Source: CAVZBW01 sp963773635
GTDB taxonomy: Bacteria; Actinomycetota; Acidimicrobiia; Acidimicrobiales; RAAP-2
DNA: 64,000 nt
Direction of reading: 5' to 3'
NCBI GenBank assembly: GCA_963773635.1
Contig: CAVZBW010000005.1
Location: forward strand, 1,736,001 to 1,800,000
In this document: in pieces, positions 33,634 to 41,989 of the stretch
How the letters are laid out: each line of letters opens with the position of its first letter
Numbering within the stretch: the stretch's first letter is position 1
Translations under genes and position numbers: made by a program
Notes under the pieces: model-generated
Seen by the model: the letters and a program-made list of their open reading frames with translations, nothing else
Databases searched by the model: none
Told to the model about the DNA's origin: nothing

Positions 33634-34896
33634 CTACGGCGCCCGCGTGAACTCCAGGTGGAGCTCCTTGAGCCCGCGGAGCATGTACGTAGGGTCGTAG
33701 TCGTAACGGCGCTCGCTGATCGGACCGTGGAATCGGTCGGAGACGCGGATGTCCGACATCCGCTCCAGGAAACGCACGAGCGTGGCGTGCGTCTCGGCAC
33801 GGGCAAGCGGCGCTCCCGCGGAGGTGTGGATACCGTGGCCAAAGGCCAGGTGTTGGCGCCCATTCGATCGGTCGAGACGGAACTCGCCCGGGTTCTCGTA
33901 CTGACGCGGGTCGCGGCTGGCCGCGTCCGTCATGACGAACACCGTGGTGCCGGGTGCCATCTCCATCCCGCCCAAGCTCGTCTTCACCTTGGCCAGCTTG
34001 AAAGACCCCTTGAGCGGCGCTTCAGTACGGAGCATCTCCTCGATGAACGGTGCGATCAGGCGATGATCCTGTCGCAGTTGATGTTGGAATTCCGGATGGT
34101 CGCCAAGGGTTCGCAGGGACATCCCGATCAGTCGGGCGGTGGTCTCGCTCCCGGCAGAAAACAGGTTGGCGGCGATCCGCATGACGTCGTCGACGGGCGG
34201 GAGGGAGCCGTCGGGAAACCGGGCCATGGCCATCTCGGTCATGACGTCGTCACGGGGATGTGCTCGTCGGTCCTCGATGTAGCGCGTGAATTGCTCGTAG
34301 AGGTACTCGAGCGGTTTGTGCTCCATGCGCGCCGTGCGGACCCTGGTCGTCAGGTGCTGGAGGAAGGCATCCCGGTCTTCGTCCGGTACGCCGAGGAGGT
34401 CGGCGATGACCATCAGGGTGTAGGGGATGGCGTAGTCGTGAAGGAGCTCGCACTCACCCCGGTCGATGAACGTGTCGATCGTCTCGTCGGCGAACGCCCA
34501 GAGGAACGCCTCGTTTTCTTTGAGGCGCTTGGGCGTGATGAGGCGCATGAGCAATCCGCGCTGGGCCGTGTGCTTTGGCGGGTCGAAGGACGGGAGCTGA
34601 TCACTGAACGGCAGCTCGTCGCGGTGCTCCTCGATGATCTGGGTGATGTCGTCACCCTCGAGGGGGACCGACATCTTGACGAAGGGTCCGCTCACCGTGT
34701 TGCAGTTGGACCACACCTTTTGGTCGTGGTAGACGGCCACGGCCTCTTCGTAGCCGGTGACCAGCCAGACGTCCCACCGTTCGTAGTACCAGACCGGACC
34801 ATGGGATCGGATCCAGTCGTAGAACGGATAGGGGTTCGCCGGCAGCTCGGTGTCGCGGAACAGGTCAACATTCGAGAAGTCATCCGTTGTCGTCAC
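33634..34896 (-). CDS. Cytochrome P450-like protein with Ser in place of heme-ligand Cys
   Basis: A 420-residue soluble bacterial P450. The I-helix reads NLFSAGSETTARLIG with the normal acid/Thr pair, the ExxR is in EEMLRTEAP, and the heme loop is FGHGIHTSAGAPLARAE. The family pattern is FxxGxHxCxG; here residue 359 is Ser (TCC read from 33822-33820). Everything around it is intact. Without the thiolate it should not do normal P450 oxygenation; Ser-ligated variants have changed chemistry. GGAGG precedes the GTG at 34896. It follows a TauD-type dioxygenase gene on the same strand. A one-base sequencing error (G to C) would restore Cys. Confidence 0.88.
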   Translation of the reverse strand: MTTTDDFSNVDLFRDTELPANPYPFYDWIRSHGPVWYYERWDVWLVTGYEEAVAVYHDQKVWSNCNTVSGPFVKMSVPLEGDDITQIIEEHRDELPFSDQLPSFDPPKHTAQRGLLMRLITPKRLKENEAFLWAFADETIDTFIDRGECELLHDYAIPYTLMVIADLLGVPDEDRDAFLQHLTTRVRTARMEHKPLEYLYEQFTRYIEDRRAHPRDDVMTEMAMARFPDGSLPPVDDVMRIAANLFSAGSETTARLIGMSLRTLGDHPEFQHQLRQDHRLIAPFIEEMLRTEAPLKGSFKLAKVKTSLGGMEMAPGTTVFVMTDAASRDPRQYENPGEFRLDRSNGRQHLAFGHGIHTSAGAPLARAETHATLVRFLERMSDIRVSDRFHGPISERRYDYDPTYMLRGLKELHLEFTRAP

Positions 34897-34950
34897 GAGG
34901 AACCTCCTGGCTCGCGGGAGAAGTGGGCACTTGACGGCAGCCTCGACCTT

Positions 34951-35787
34951 TCAGGCGGCCTTGGATCCGTCGACCGTGGTTCTGTGCATCAGACGGCCCG
35001 ATTCCGGCTCGTAGGGCTGGGCCCGATGGAGGATGCCGGTGTTGTCCCAGATCACCAGATCTCCTTGTTCCCAGTGGTGCCGTATGGTGAATGCCGGCTG
35101 GGTGGCCCACGCAAGCAGTCGGGCGAGAAGGGCCTCCCCCTTCTCGAGTGGCCAGCCCACCACCTCACCGGCCTGTGCTCCGAGGAGCATCGACTTGCGG
35201 CCGGTGTGGTGGGTCCACAAGAGGGGCCGCTCACGGGGCGGCCGCTGTCTCCACGCCGCTTCGGCCTCGGGAGTCAGCTCGAGGTGCCGAAAGCGGGCGC
35301 GATTGAGGTAGCTGTAACGGACCACCAGACCTCCCAACTCGGCCTTCTGGTCATCGGGCAGCGAGTCGTAGGCGGCGTAGGTGTTGGCGAACTCGGTGTC
35401 GCCGCTGCCATCCTCGGCCGGTTTGATGCAGGTCAGCAGGGTCATCCGGTGAGGATGCTCGTCCATGGTGCCGTCGACGTGCCACTGGAACGTGCCGTAC
35501 TGGACGGCGGCGGACCGGCTCATCGCGGGGTCGCGGCTCACCACCGAGAGCTCGGCCGGCTGCTTGGAGCGGGCGGCCCCCGGGAACTCGTGGACCGGGC
35601 CCAGGAGGCGGCTAAAGGCGATCAGGTCCTCGTCTCCGATGTGCGCGCCTCGGCAGATCAGGACGCCATGGTGGTCGAGCAGGTGGGTCACGTGCGCCGC
35701 CACCTCGCCGTTGACGAAGTCGTGCCCCGAGATTCCGGCGATCTCGGCCCCGATGCCCGGCTTGATCGGTGTGACTTGTACGTTCAT
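34951..35787 (-). CDS. TauD/TfdA family Fe(II)/2-oxoglutarate dioxygenase
   Basis: A 278-residue dioxygenase starting MNVQVTPIKPGIGAEIAGIS. The iron ligands are in FQWHVDGTMDE (HxD) and in the late WDNTGILHRAQPYEPESGR (His), with Arg in RLMHRTT for 2-oxoglutarate. GGAGG is six bases before the ATG at 35787. It hydroxylates an unactivated carbon or causes C-O/C-S cleavage of an unknown substrate. It lies between an SDR and the Ser-P450, all on the minus strand and closely spaced, suggesting one oxidative operon. Confidence 0.88.
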   Translation of the reverse strand: MNVQVTPIKPGIGAEIAGISGHDFVNGEVAAHVTHLLDHHGVLICRGAHIGDEDLIAFSRLLGPVHEFPGAARSKQPAELSVVSRDPAMSRSAAVQYGTFQWHVDGTMDEHPHRMTLLTCIKPAEDGSGDTEFANTYAAYDSLPDDQKAELGGLVVRYSYLNRARFRHLELTPEAEAAWRQRPPRERPLLWTHHTGRKSMLLGAQAGEVVGWPLEKGEALLARLLAWATQPAFTIRHHWEQGDLVIWDNTGILHRAQPYEPESGRLMHRTTVDGSKAA

Positions 35788-35842
35788 CTGCGCCTCCGCA
35801 TGGCAGCCTGATGCCTCGTCCCGCTGAGAACCGCCGAGCCAG

Positions 35843-36610
35843 TCAGCGCTTTGCGACGTTGCGCTGGTTGGGCGGCGGACCGGCAACGGTTCCCCCGTCG
35901 ATCGGCAGGATCGCCCCGGTCACCTGGGCCGAGAGCTCACTGGCGAAGTAGAGGACGGCGTTGGCCACGTCGAGAACCGAGCCCTGGCGCTGCAACGGTT
36001 GGGTCATCTCGATGACCTTCTTCATGTCGTAATTGGTGATCTCGGTCGGGATGTGGCCCGGGGCGATGCAGTTCACCCGGATGTTGAACTGTGCGAGGTC
36101 CACCGCCATGGCCTTGGTTGCATGCGCCACCGCCGCCTTCGCCGCCCGGTAGATCATCACGCCGCCCCCGGTCCCGATCCCGGCGATGGAGGAGTTGTTG
36201 ATGATCGAACCGCCGTGTTCGGTCATTTGACGGGCCGCGCACTGGGAGCCGGCGAGCACTCCAAAGAGGTTGACCCGCATCACCCGGTCGAACTGGCCGA
36301 GGTCGATGTCGATGAAGTTCTTGAGCTCCGAGCCGATGCCGGCGTTGTTGAACATCACATGCAGGCCACCAAAGCGCTCGACCGCGAAGGCGACCGCAGC
36401 CTCGACGTCCTCCATGCTGGCCACGTCGGTGCGCTTGAACGCCACCGACGGGCCAAGCTTCTCGGCGATCTTGGGGCCACGCTCGTCGTCCACGTCGGCG
36501 ATGACCACCTTCGCGCCCTCTTCGACGAAGCGCTCGACCGTCCCTCGTCCGATACCGCTCACGCCACCGGTGACGACGGCGACCTTCCCCTCCAAAAGCG
36601 GACCCTCCAT
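35843..36610 (-). CDS. SDR family oxidoreductase
   Basis: A 255-residue classical SDR: LEGKVAVVTGGVSGIGRGTV, VIADVDDERG (NAD type), FNNAGIG, INNSSIAGIG and YRAAK in place of the usual YxxxK context, C-terminus GAILPIDGGTVAGPPP. The catalytic Tyr and Lys are both present. GGAGGAG directly precedes the ATG at 36610. It sits 28 bp after the amidohydrolase copy 1 in the same minus-strand unit. It probably oxidises a hydroxyl made by the neighbouring oxygenases. Confidence 0.86.
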   Translation of the reverse strand: MEGPLLEGKVAVVTGGVSGIGRGTVERFVEEGAKVVIADVDDERGPKIAEKLGPSVAFKRTDVASMEDVEAAVAFAVERFGGLHVMFNNAGIGSELKNFIDIDLGQFDRVMRVNLFGVLAGSQCAARQMTEHGGSIINNSSIAGIGTGGGVMIYRAAKAAVAHATKAMAVDLAQFNIRVNCIAPGHIPTEITNYDMKKVIEMTQPLQRQGSVLDVANAVLYFASELSAQVTGAILPIDGGTVAGPPPNQRNVAKR

Positions 36611-36638
36611 CGCTCCTCCTCGGCTCGTTGTGTCGACG

Positions 36639-37750
36639 TCAGGCGACATGCTCGAAGCCGTAGAGCCGGGCACAGTTCAAGGCCGTGATCTTGCGGACGT
36701 CTCCGGGCGGCAGCGATCCCAGGGTCTCCCGGATGGCCCGCTGGGACTCGGGGAAGGTGCTGTCGGTATGGGGGTAGTCCGAGGCCCACATCACGTTGTC
36801 CGCTCCGAGCATGGGGATGGCCTGCGAGGCGAGCTCCTCCTCCTCGAAGGTGGCGATGACCTGGCGGCGGAAGACCTCGCTCGGGGGGTCTTTGGGCGCG
36901 TAGTCGATGTTGTCCTTCAGGGCCCGCCACTCCATGTCCATGCGGCTCAGGTAGTAGGGCAGCCACCCCAGGCCGGCTTCGGCCAGGACCAGCTTGAAAT
37001 CGGGGTGACGCTCCAGCATCCCACCGAAGATCATGATGGCCAGGGCCTCGTCGAGCTGCAGGGGCAGGAGCGAGGCAAAGGCCGCCGACTGCCACTTGCC
37101 GATCTGGTAGCTGAGCCGGGGGGACGCCCCTCCCTTGATGTGGAAGCTGAGGGGGATCCCGGTCTGCCCGGCCGCAGCCCACAGACGGTCCCACACCCCG
37201 TCGGTGGCATCGATGTCGAAGACGTCGATGATCGCACCTCGATGGCCCTTGGCGGCGCAACGCTCGAGCTCGGCGACGGCCGCCTCCGGGGAATGGCTCG
37301 GGAGGAATGCCAGCACGCAGAGTCGGTCGGGAGCCGATGCGTTGAACTCCTCGACCGCCCAATCGTTCCAGGCGGCATAGCAGACGTCCTGCAGCTCTGG
37401 CTCGGGAATCGAAAGGGTCAAGGGAACGGGCCCGTAGATGACCGAGGCCCAGACCCCATCGCGGTCGAGGTCCTCCAGGCGGAGCTTCGGATTGGAGGCT
37501 CGGAAGCCGTCGTCTTCGATGCCGGCCCGGCCGATGGCCCCCAGGCCCTTCAGGTGCTCGGTCCCGGGCGGACGCCCGCTGCCACCGAGGACCCGATCGC
37601 CGGCGACCCAGGTGGGCACGCCCTCTCGGTCGACGACGTGAGGAGCCTGCTCGGCATAGCGCTGCGACACCCGCGACTCCCAGACGTCCCGAGGGACGGC
37701 GTTGAGGTCGAGGTGATCGTCGCAGGAGTAGATGCTCGACGCGTCCATGT
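36639..37750. repeat. 1,112-bp direct repeat, copy 1
   Basis: Matches 54693-55804 in the same orientation, offset 18,054 bp. I count four substitutions (36999, 37473, 37676, 37707). Similarity begins exactly at the stop codon and ends two bases beyond the shared ATG, with unrelated flanks. The second copy is at 54693-55804. Confidence 0.92.
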
Positions 37751-37754
37751 GCAT
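36639..37754 (-). CDS. Amidohydrolase (amidohydrolase_2 family), duplicated copy 1
   Basis: A 371-residue TIM-barrel amidohydrolase_2 protein. SIYSCDDHLDLNAVPRDVW carries the N-terminal DxH, LSFHIKGG the middle His, and WASDYPHTDSTFPES the late Asp. The family includes decarboxylases and hydrolases of ring-cleavage products. AAAGGAGGG lies before the ATG at 37754; a second ATG at 37748 matches the start of copy 2. The CDS is repeated at 54693-55802 with four base changes (one amino-acid change, Ser/Ala near residue 28). It lies between an SDR and a P450 gene. Confidence 0.88.
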   Translation of the reverse strand: MHMDASSIYSCDDHLDLNAVPRDVWESRVSQRYAEQAPHVVDREGVPTWVAGDRVLGGSGRPPGTEHLKGLGAIGRAGIEDDGFRASNPKLRLEDLDRDGVWASVIYGPVPLTLSIPEPELQDVCYAAWNDWAVEEFNASAPDRLCVLAFLPSHSPEAAVAELERCAAKGHRGAIIDVFDIDATDGVWDRLWAAAGQTGIPLSFHIKGGASPRLSYQIGKWQSAAFASLLPLQLDEALAIMIFGGMLERHPDFKLVLAEAGLGWLPYYLSRMDMEWRALKDNIDYAPKDPPSEVFRRQVIATFEEEELASQAIPMLGADNVMWASDYPHTDSTFPESQRAIRETLGSLPPGDVRKITALNCARLYGFEHVA

Positions 37755-37766
37755 GGCGACCCTCCT

Positions 37767-39008
37767 TTAGACCAGGCGGTAGCGGAGAGGCAGGTGTTTG
37801 ATGGCGCCGTTGATCGACGAGTTGAGGCGCTCCACCGGACCAGCCGCCTCGAACCAACTCATCCGGGTTGGCAAGATCGAGAACATCTGCTCGAGCTCGG
37901 CTCGAGCGAGATGGGCGCCCATGCAGAGGTGCGGACCGAAGCCGAAGACCAGGTGCTGGTTGTGGTCTCGGTCGATGCGAAACGCGAAGGGGTCTTCGAA
38001 GACCTCCTCGTCCCGGTTCGCAGAGACCCAGAAGAGCACCACCCGGTCTCCGGCACGGATTTGCTCGCCGCCGAGCTCGTAGTCCTGGGTCGCCGTGCGC
38101 TTGAAGTAGTTGATCGGGCTGACCCAGCGCAGGATCTCCTCGACGGCGTTGGGGAGAAGTCGCGGATTCTGCCGCAAGAGCTCCCACTGGTCGCGGTGTT
38201 GGCAGAAGGCTTCCATTGCCGAGGCGATCGCGTCCCGAGTGGTCTCGTTCCCGGCTTCGAGCAGAAGTTCGCAATAGGAGACCAACTGTCGTTGGCTGAG
38301 CGGCTTCCCGTCGATCTCCCTCTGGGTAAGGAGCGTCACGAGATCTTCTTGCGGCTCGCGGCGACGATCCTCGACCATCGCGTCGAAGTACTGGTGCAGG
38401 TCGATCCGAGCCCTCAGGCTGGCATCGTCGGGAGACTCGCCCGGAAGGCGAAATTCGGCGTCCTCTTTACCGATGATCGTGTCACTCGCTCTCAGAAGCC
38501 GGTCCCAGTCCGACCTGGGCACCCCGAGAACCCAAGCGATGACCTCGACCGGCAGGCGTCCGGCAAAGGTCGGTACGAAGTCGCACTCGACCACCTCACC
38601 TCCGGTTGCCGCATCGTCGACGATCTGCTTCGCGATCACCCCGATATGGTCGAAGCGGGCCCGCACCGCGCTGCGAAGGAACTCGGAATTTGCGACCTGA
38701 CGCATCTTGGTGTGCTCGGGGGGGTCCATCATCACCAGGCTCTCGAATCCCTCCATCGAGAGGGCCGCCTCTTCGGCCCGGTCGAGCGTGATGCCTCGTG
38801 CGCTCGAGAAGATCAGGGGCTGTGCGGCGGCACGAACGATGTCGGCGTGACGGGTGATTGCCCAGAAGGGCGGGAACCCCGGGGGCTCGAAATAGGCGAC
38901 GGGTGCCTCAGCCCGGAGCCGAGCCAGCTGATCGTGCGGCACGCCGTTCCTCCGATGGCGTTCCGGGTCGATCAGGTCGAGTGGATCGACGTCGACGGTC
39001 GTGGGCAT
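37767..39008 (-). CDS. Cytochrome P450
   Basis: A 413-residue P450 with all key residues: I-helix LLLEAGNETTRDAI, ExxR in EEILRWVSPI, and heme loop FGFGPHLCMGAHLARAEL (Cys about 362). The pattern resembles the sterol/terpenoid-acting CYP families of Actinobacteria, but the exact subfamily is not assigned. The ATG at 39008 has AGGAGG eight bases upstream; the ATG at 39014 is too close to it. It would need a ferredoxin, and the two ferredoxin genes in the window (25063, 48384) are candidates. It follows the BVMO gene on the same strand. Confidence 0.9.
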   Translation of the reverse strand: MPTTVDVDPLDLIDPERHRRNGVPHDQLARLRAEAPVAYFEPPGFPPFWAITRHADIVRAAAQPLIFSSARGITLDRAEEAALSMEGFESLVMMDPPEHTKMRQVANSEFLRSAVRARFDHIGVIAKQIVDDAATGGEVVECDFVPTFAGRLPVEVIAWVLGVPRSDWDRLLRASDTIIGKEDAEFRLPGESPDDASLRARIDLHQYFDAMVEDRRREPQEDLVTLLTQREIDGKPLSQRQLVSYCELLLEAGNETTRDAIASAMEAFCQHRDQWELLRQNPRLLPNAVEEILRWVSPINYFKRTATQDYELGGEQIRAGDRVVLFWVSANRDEEVFEDPFAFRIDRDHNQHLVFGFGPHLCMGAHLARAELEQMFSILPTRMSWFEAAGPVERLNSSINGAIKHLPLRYRLV

Positions 39009-39063
39009 CTGCATTCCCTCCTGGCCTACACGGCCGATCGCATCGACACGGTGGTCGCGATCG

Positions 39064-40557
39064 TCATAGTGAGCGACTCTGCGTCGTTGCGGAGCTCCGT
39101 CCGAACGCCGTGGTGAGCGCCCGGTACACCATGTTCCCCGAAGGCCACTGCGTGACGACCTTTCCGGTCGTCGACTTGAAGTAGTTGTTGCTCATCGTCC
39201 AGGAGGTCCCTTCCATCTTGGACTGCAGCCACGCGTACCAGATCGCCTCGTAGATGGGCTTCACCTCGATGGCGCTGACCCGCTCACGGTTCATCCGCTT
39301 CACGGCACGCACCGCGAACTGGGCTCCCGCTTCGAGGGTCGAGACGAGCTCACCGCCGTTCGTGCCGGGCCCGTAGAGCATGAAGAAATTCGGGAAGCCC
39401 GGCACGGTGAGTCCGAGGAAGGCCCGGGGCTCACCGGCCCAGCGGCCGTGCAGGGTCTCGCCGCCGCGACCGGTGATCTCCATGCGGGCCACGTAGTTGG
39501 CTGCCTGGAAACCGGTCGCCATCACGATCACGTCGACGGGCCGCTCCACGCCCTCGCTGTCCACGATCCCGGTGGGGGTGACCCGGCTGACGGGCCGGGG
39601 TACGAGCTCCACGTTGTCCCTCGTCAGAGCGGGATAGAAGGTGGTGGCCAAAACCGGCCGCTTGCCCGGGTACGGATAGGCGGGCGTAACCGCTTCGGCC
39701 AGGTCGGGTCGGTCTGCGAAAACGTGGGCAATGTACTGGCGGCACTGCTCTTGGCGTAGCTGGTTCAGCTTGGTGCCGGGCCGAAACATGTTGCCGCCCC
39801 ACAAATTGCGCTCGGTGAACATCCGGAGCCTGAGCCGGTCGAGTCGGCGTCGCCAGGGATTGGCGAAGAGGGCCTGCTCGGCCTCGTCGAGGTCACGCTC
39901 ACCCTTTGGCATCACCCAGCCCGGCTCCCGCTGGAAGACATACAGCTTCTCCACGATCGGCTGGATGGCCGGCACCACTTGGGCCGAGGTGGACCCCACA
40001 CCGACGACTGCCACGACCTTGTCCGTCAGGTCGTGCTGGTGCTCCCAACGGGAGGTATGGAACATCGGCCCTTGGAAGCTCTCCATCCCGGGCCAGTCCG
40101 GGTACTGGGGCACATTCAGGAAGCCGACGGCGCTGACCAACACGTGGCACTGGTCGATCTCCCCCGAGTCGAGCCGGAGCGTCCACTGGTGGCGCTCCTC
40201 GTCCCACGTGGCTGCCTCGACGGAGATCCCGAGGCGGAGGTGGGGGCGCAGACCAAACTGGTCGACCGTCTCCTCGAGATACTTTTGGAGCTCGGGCTGT
40301 TGCGCGTGGGTCCGTGTCCACTCGTGCGACTTGAACGAGTAGCAGTAGAGGTTGGAGTTCACGTCCACCTCGGCACCCGGGTAGGTGTTGTCCCACCAAG
40401 TGCCGCCCACCCCGAGCGAGGATTCGTAGATCGTGAAGGTGTCGATTCCGGCCTTCTTGAGCTTCACGGCGGTCGCGATGCCGCCGAAGCCGGCACCGAC
40501 CACCACCACCCTCGGTGTCCTCGCGGGACCGAACAACTGCTGGGCGGTCGGCCTCAC
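39064..40557 (-). CDS. Flavin-containing (Baeyer-Villiger-type) monooxygenase
   Basis: A 497-residue FAD/NADPH monooxygenase. The FAD site is VVVVGAGFGGIATAVKLKKA, GVGGTWWDNTYPGAEVDV is the GGTWxxxxYPG motif, and the NADPH site is VAVVGVGSTSAQVVP. The BVMO fingerprint FxGxxxHxxxWP appears as FQGPMFHTSRWE, with Glu for the final Pro. It would insert oxygen next to a ketone, giving an ester or lactone. AAGGAGGGG precedes the GTG at 40557. It heads the minus-strand unit with the P450 and amidohydrolase copy 1. Confidence 0.88.
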   Translation of the reverse strand: MRPTAQQLFGPARTPRVVVVGAGFGGIATAVKLKKAGIDTFTIYESSLGVGGTWWDNTYPGAEVDVNSNLYCYSFKSHEWTRTHAQQPELQKYLEETVDQFGLRPHLRLGISVEAATWDEERHQWTLRLDSGEIDQCHVLVSAVGFLNVPQYPDWPGMESFQGPMFHTSRWEHQHDLTDKVVAVVGVGSTSAQVVPAIQPIVEKLYVFQREPGWVMPKGERDLDEAEQALFANPWRRRLDRLRLRMFTERNLWGGNMFRPGTKLNQLRQEQCRQYIAHVFADRPDLAEAVTPAYPYPGKRPVLATTFYPALTRDNVELVPRPVSRVTPTGIVDSEGVERPVDVIVMATGFQAANYVARMEITGRGGETLHGRWAGEPRAFLGLTVPGFPNFFMLYGPGTNGGELVSTLEAGAQFAVRAVKRMNRERVSAIEVKPIYEAIWYAWLQSKMEGTSWTMSNNYFKSTTGKVVTQWPSGNMVYRALTTAFGRSSATTQSRSL

Positions 40558-40658
40558 CCCGTCCCCTCCTTCACGCCGGAGCCCATTTTGTAAGCGCTGT
40601 TCTCTTAGTGTGCCACGCTCTTCCGGACCGTGTCACGTGGACGGGACGCACCGAGCCT

Positions 40659-41813
40659 TCAAGCCATGGACAGGACTCCCCTGATGTTCACGCCGTCGAG
40701 CATGTCCTGGTAGCCCTGGTTGATCTGGTCCAGGGAGTAGGACCTCGTGATCAGCTCGTCGAGCTTGAGCTGCCCCGAGCGATACAGGTCGAGAAGCCGG
40801 GGGATGTCGACGCGCGGATTGGCCGCTCCGAACACGACGCCGCGGACCTCCTTCTGCCACATCGCCAGCTCGAAGAGGTTGATGCTGGATTCCGTTTGTC
40901 CCTGGGGAGCCACGCCCGTCACCACGCAGGTGCCCCCCTTTCCGGTCATCGTGAGGGCCCCGGCCATCAGGTCGCCGTACATGATGCTCGGGACCATGAT
41001 CACGGCATCCGCCATCTGGCCCCGAGTGAGGTCTCTGACGAGTGGGATCGCCTCCTCGATCGAGCTGGCCGTGTGGGTAGCACCGAGATCGAGGGCCGCC
41101 TTCTGCTTGAAGTCGACGGGGTCCACCGCGACGATGTAGCGGGCCCCGACCATCCGGGCCCCCTGAACCGCGTTGATCCCGACACCGCCGACGCCGACGA
41201 CCACGACGGTGTCACCTGGCTGCACCTCGGCCCGGTAGACCGCCGACCCCCACCCGGTGGTGACCCCACAGGAAACGAGGGCGACGGCGCTCAGGGGTAG
41301 GTCCCGGTCGACCTTCACCAACGAGGCCTCGTGGACCACGGCGTGCTCGGCGAAGGTGCCGACCTTGGCCATCACGTTCAGGTCTCGCCCGTTCAGGTGG
41401 TAGCGCATGGAGCCATCGGAAATCTGCCCGGGGAGGAAGGTCGCCGCACCGAGGTCGCACAGATTGGAGTGTCCGGTGATGCACATCTTGCAGCGACCGC
41501 ACATGGGGAAGAAGCTGGCGGCGACGTGGTCGCCAACCTCGAGGTGGCGCACGCCGGGGCCCACTTCGAGCACGATGCCACCACCCTCGTGGCCGCCGAC
41601 GATAGGGAACAACCCTCCTTCGGCCTGCTCGGGGACGTCCTGGACGTCGTCGCCGTCGCCGAGGTCGCTCCCCCGGAGGTGCTGGTCGGAGTGGCAGAGA
41701 CCCGCCGCCTCCCACTTGACGAGGACCTCCATGTCCTTGGGAGGGTCGAGATCGATCTCGTGGATCTGCCAGTCCTGCCCCCGACCGAAGAGGACCGCCG
41801 CATGCGTCTTCAC
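40659..41813 (-). CDS. NDMA-dependent (mycofactocin-linked) zinc alcohol dehydrogenase
   Basis: A 384-residue zinc medium-chain dehydrogenase. Catalytic-zinc residues are in AGLCHSDQHL and GGHEGGGIV, the structural zinc in CGRCKMCITGHSNLC, and the nucleotide site is VVVVGVGGVGINAVQGARMV. The insert after HSDQHL, the CDLGAATFLPGQ segment and VALVSCGVTTGWGSAVY are typical of the nicotinoprotein ADH group (NDMA-dependent), which keeps NAD bound and depends on mycofactocin for turnover. The GTG at 41813 has GGGGG eight bases upstream; GTG 41822 is an alternative. It is divergent from the acyl-CoA synthetase-ALDH operon, a fitting alcohol-aldehyde-acid-CoA series. Confidence 0.88.
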   Translation of the reverse strand: MKTHAAVLFGRGQDWQIHEIDLDPPKDMEVLVKWEAAGLCHSDQHLRGSDLGDGDDVQDVPEQAEGGLFPIVGGHEGGGIVLEVGPGVRHLEVGDHVAASFFPMCGRCKMCITGHSNLCDLGAATFLPGQISDGSMRYHLNGRDLNVMAKVGTFAEHAVVHEASLVKVDRDLPLSAVALVSCGVTTGWGSAVYRAEVQPGDTVVVVGVGGVGINAVQGARMVGARYIVAVDPVDFKQKAALDLGATHTASSIEEAIPLVRDLTRGQMADAVIMVPSIMYGDLMAGALTMTGKGGTCVVTGVAPQGQTESSINLFELAMWQKEVRGVVFGAANPRVDIPRLLDLYRSGQLKLDELITRSYSLDQINQGYQDMLDGVNIRGVLSMA

Positions 41814-41989
41814 CTTGGACACCCCCTGAGCGATCGCGGCGACCCATGGCGGGTCGCGGCGATAGTCTGCCACCGATCTGTCGGCCTGAACAGGCCCAGA
41901 GGGTATTTTCGTGTCACCTGTTTCCCAATGCCCTTGCCTCGGTACACTCGTGCCATGCGTGTCCGGGGGGATTGCGGCGGGAGGTTCCA

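Noticed and set aside
33574..35811. 745-codon plus-strand open frame opposite the P450 and dioxygenase genes
   Set aside because: It is antisense to two enzymes with intact motifs; the long frame reflects high GC third positions.
36270..39116. 948-codon plus-strand open frame
   Set aside because: It is a shadow of SDR, amidohydrolase and P450 genes on the other strand; it has no start signal or family pattern.
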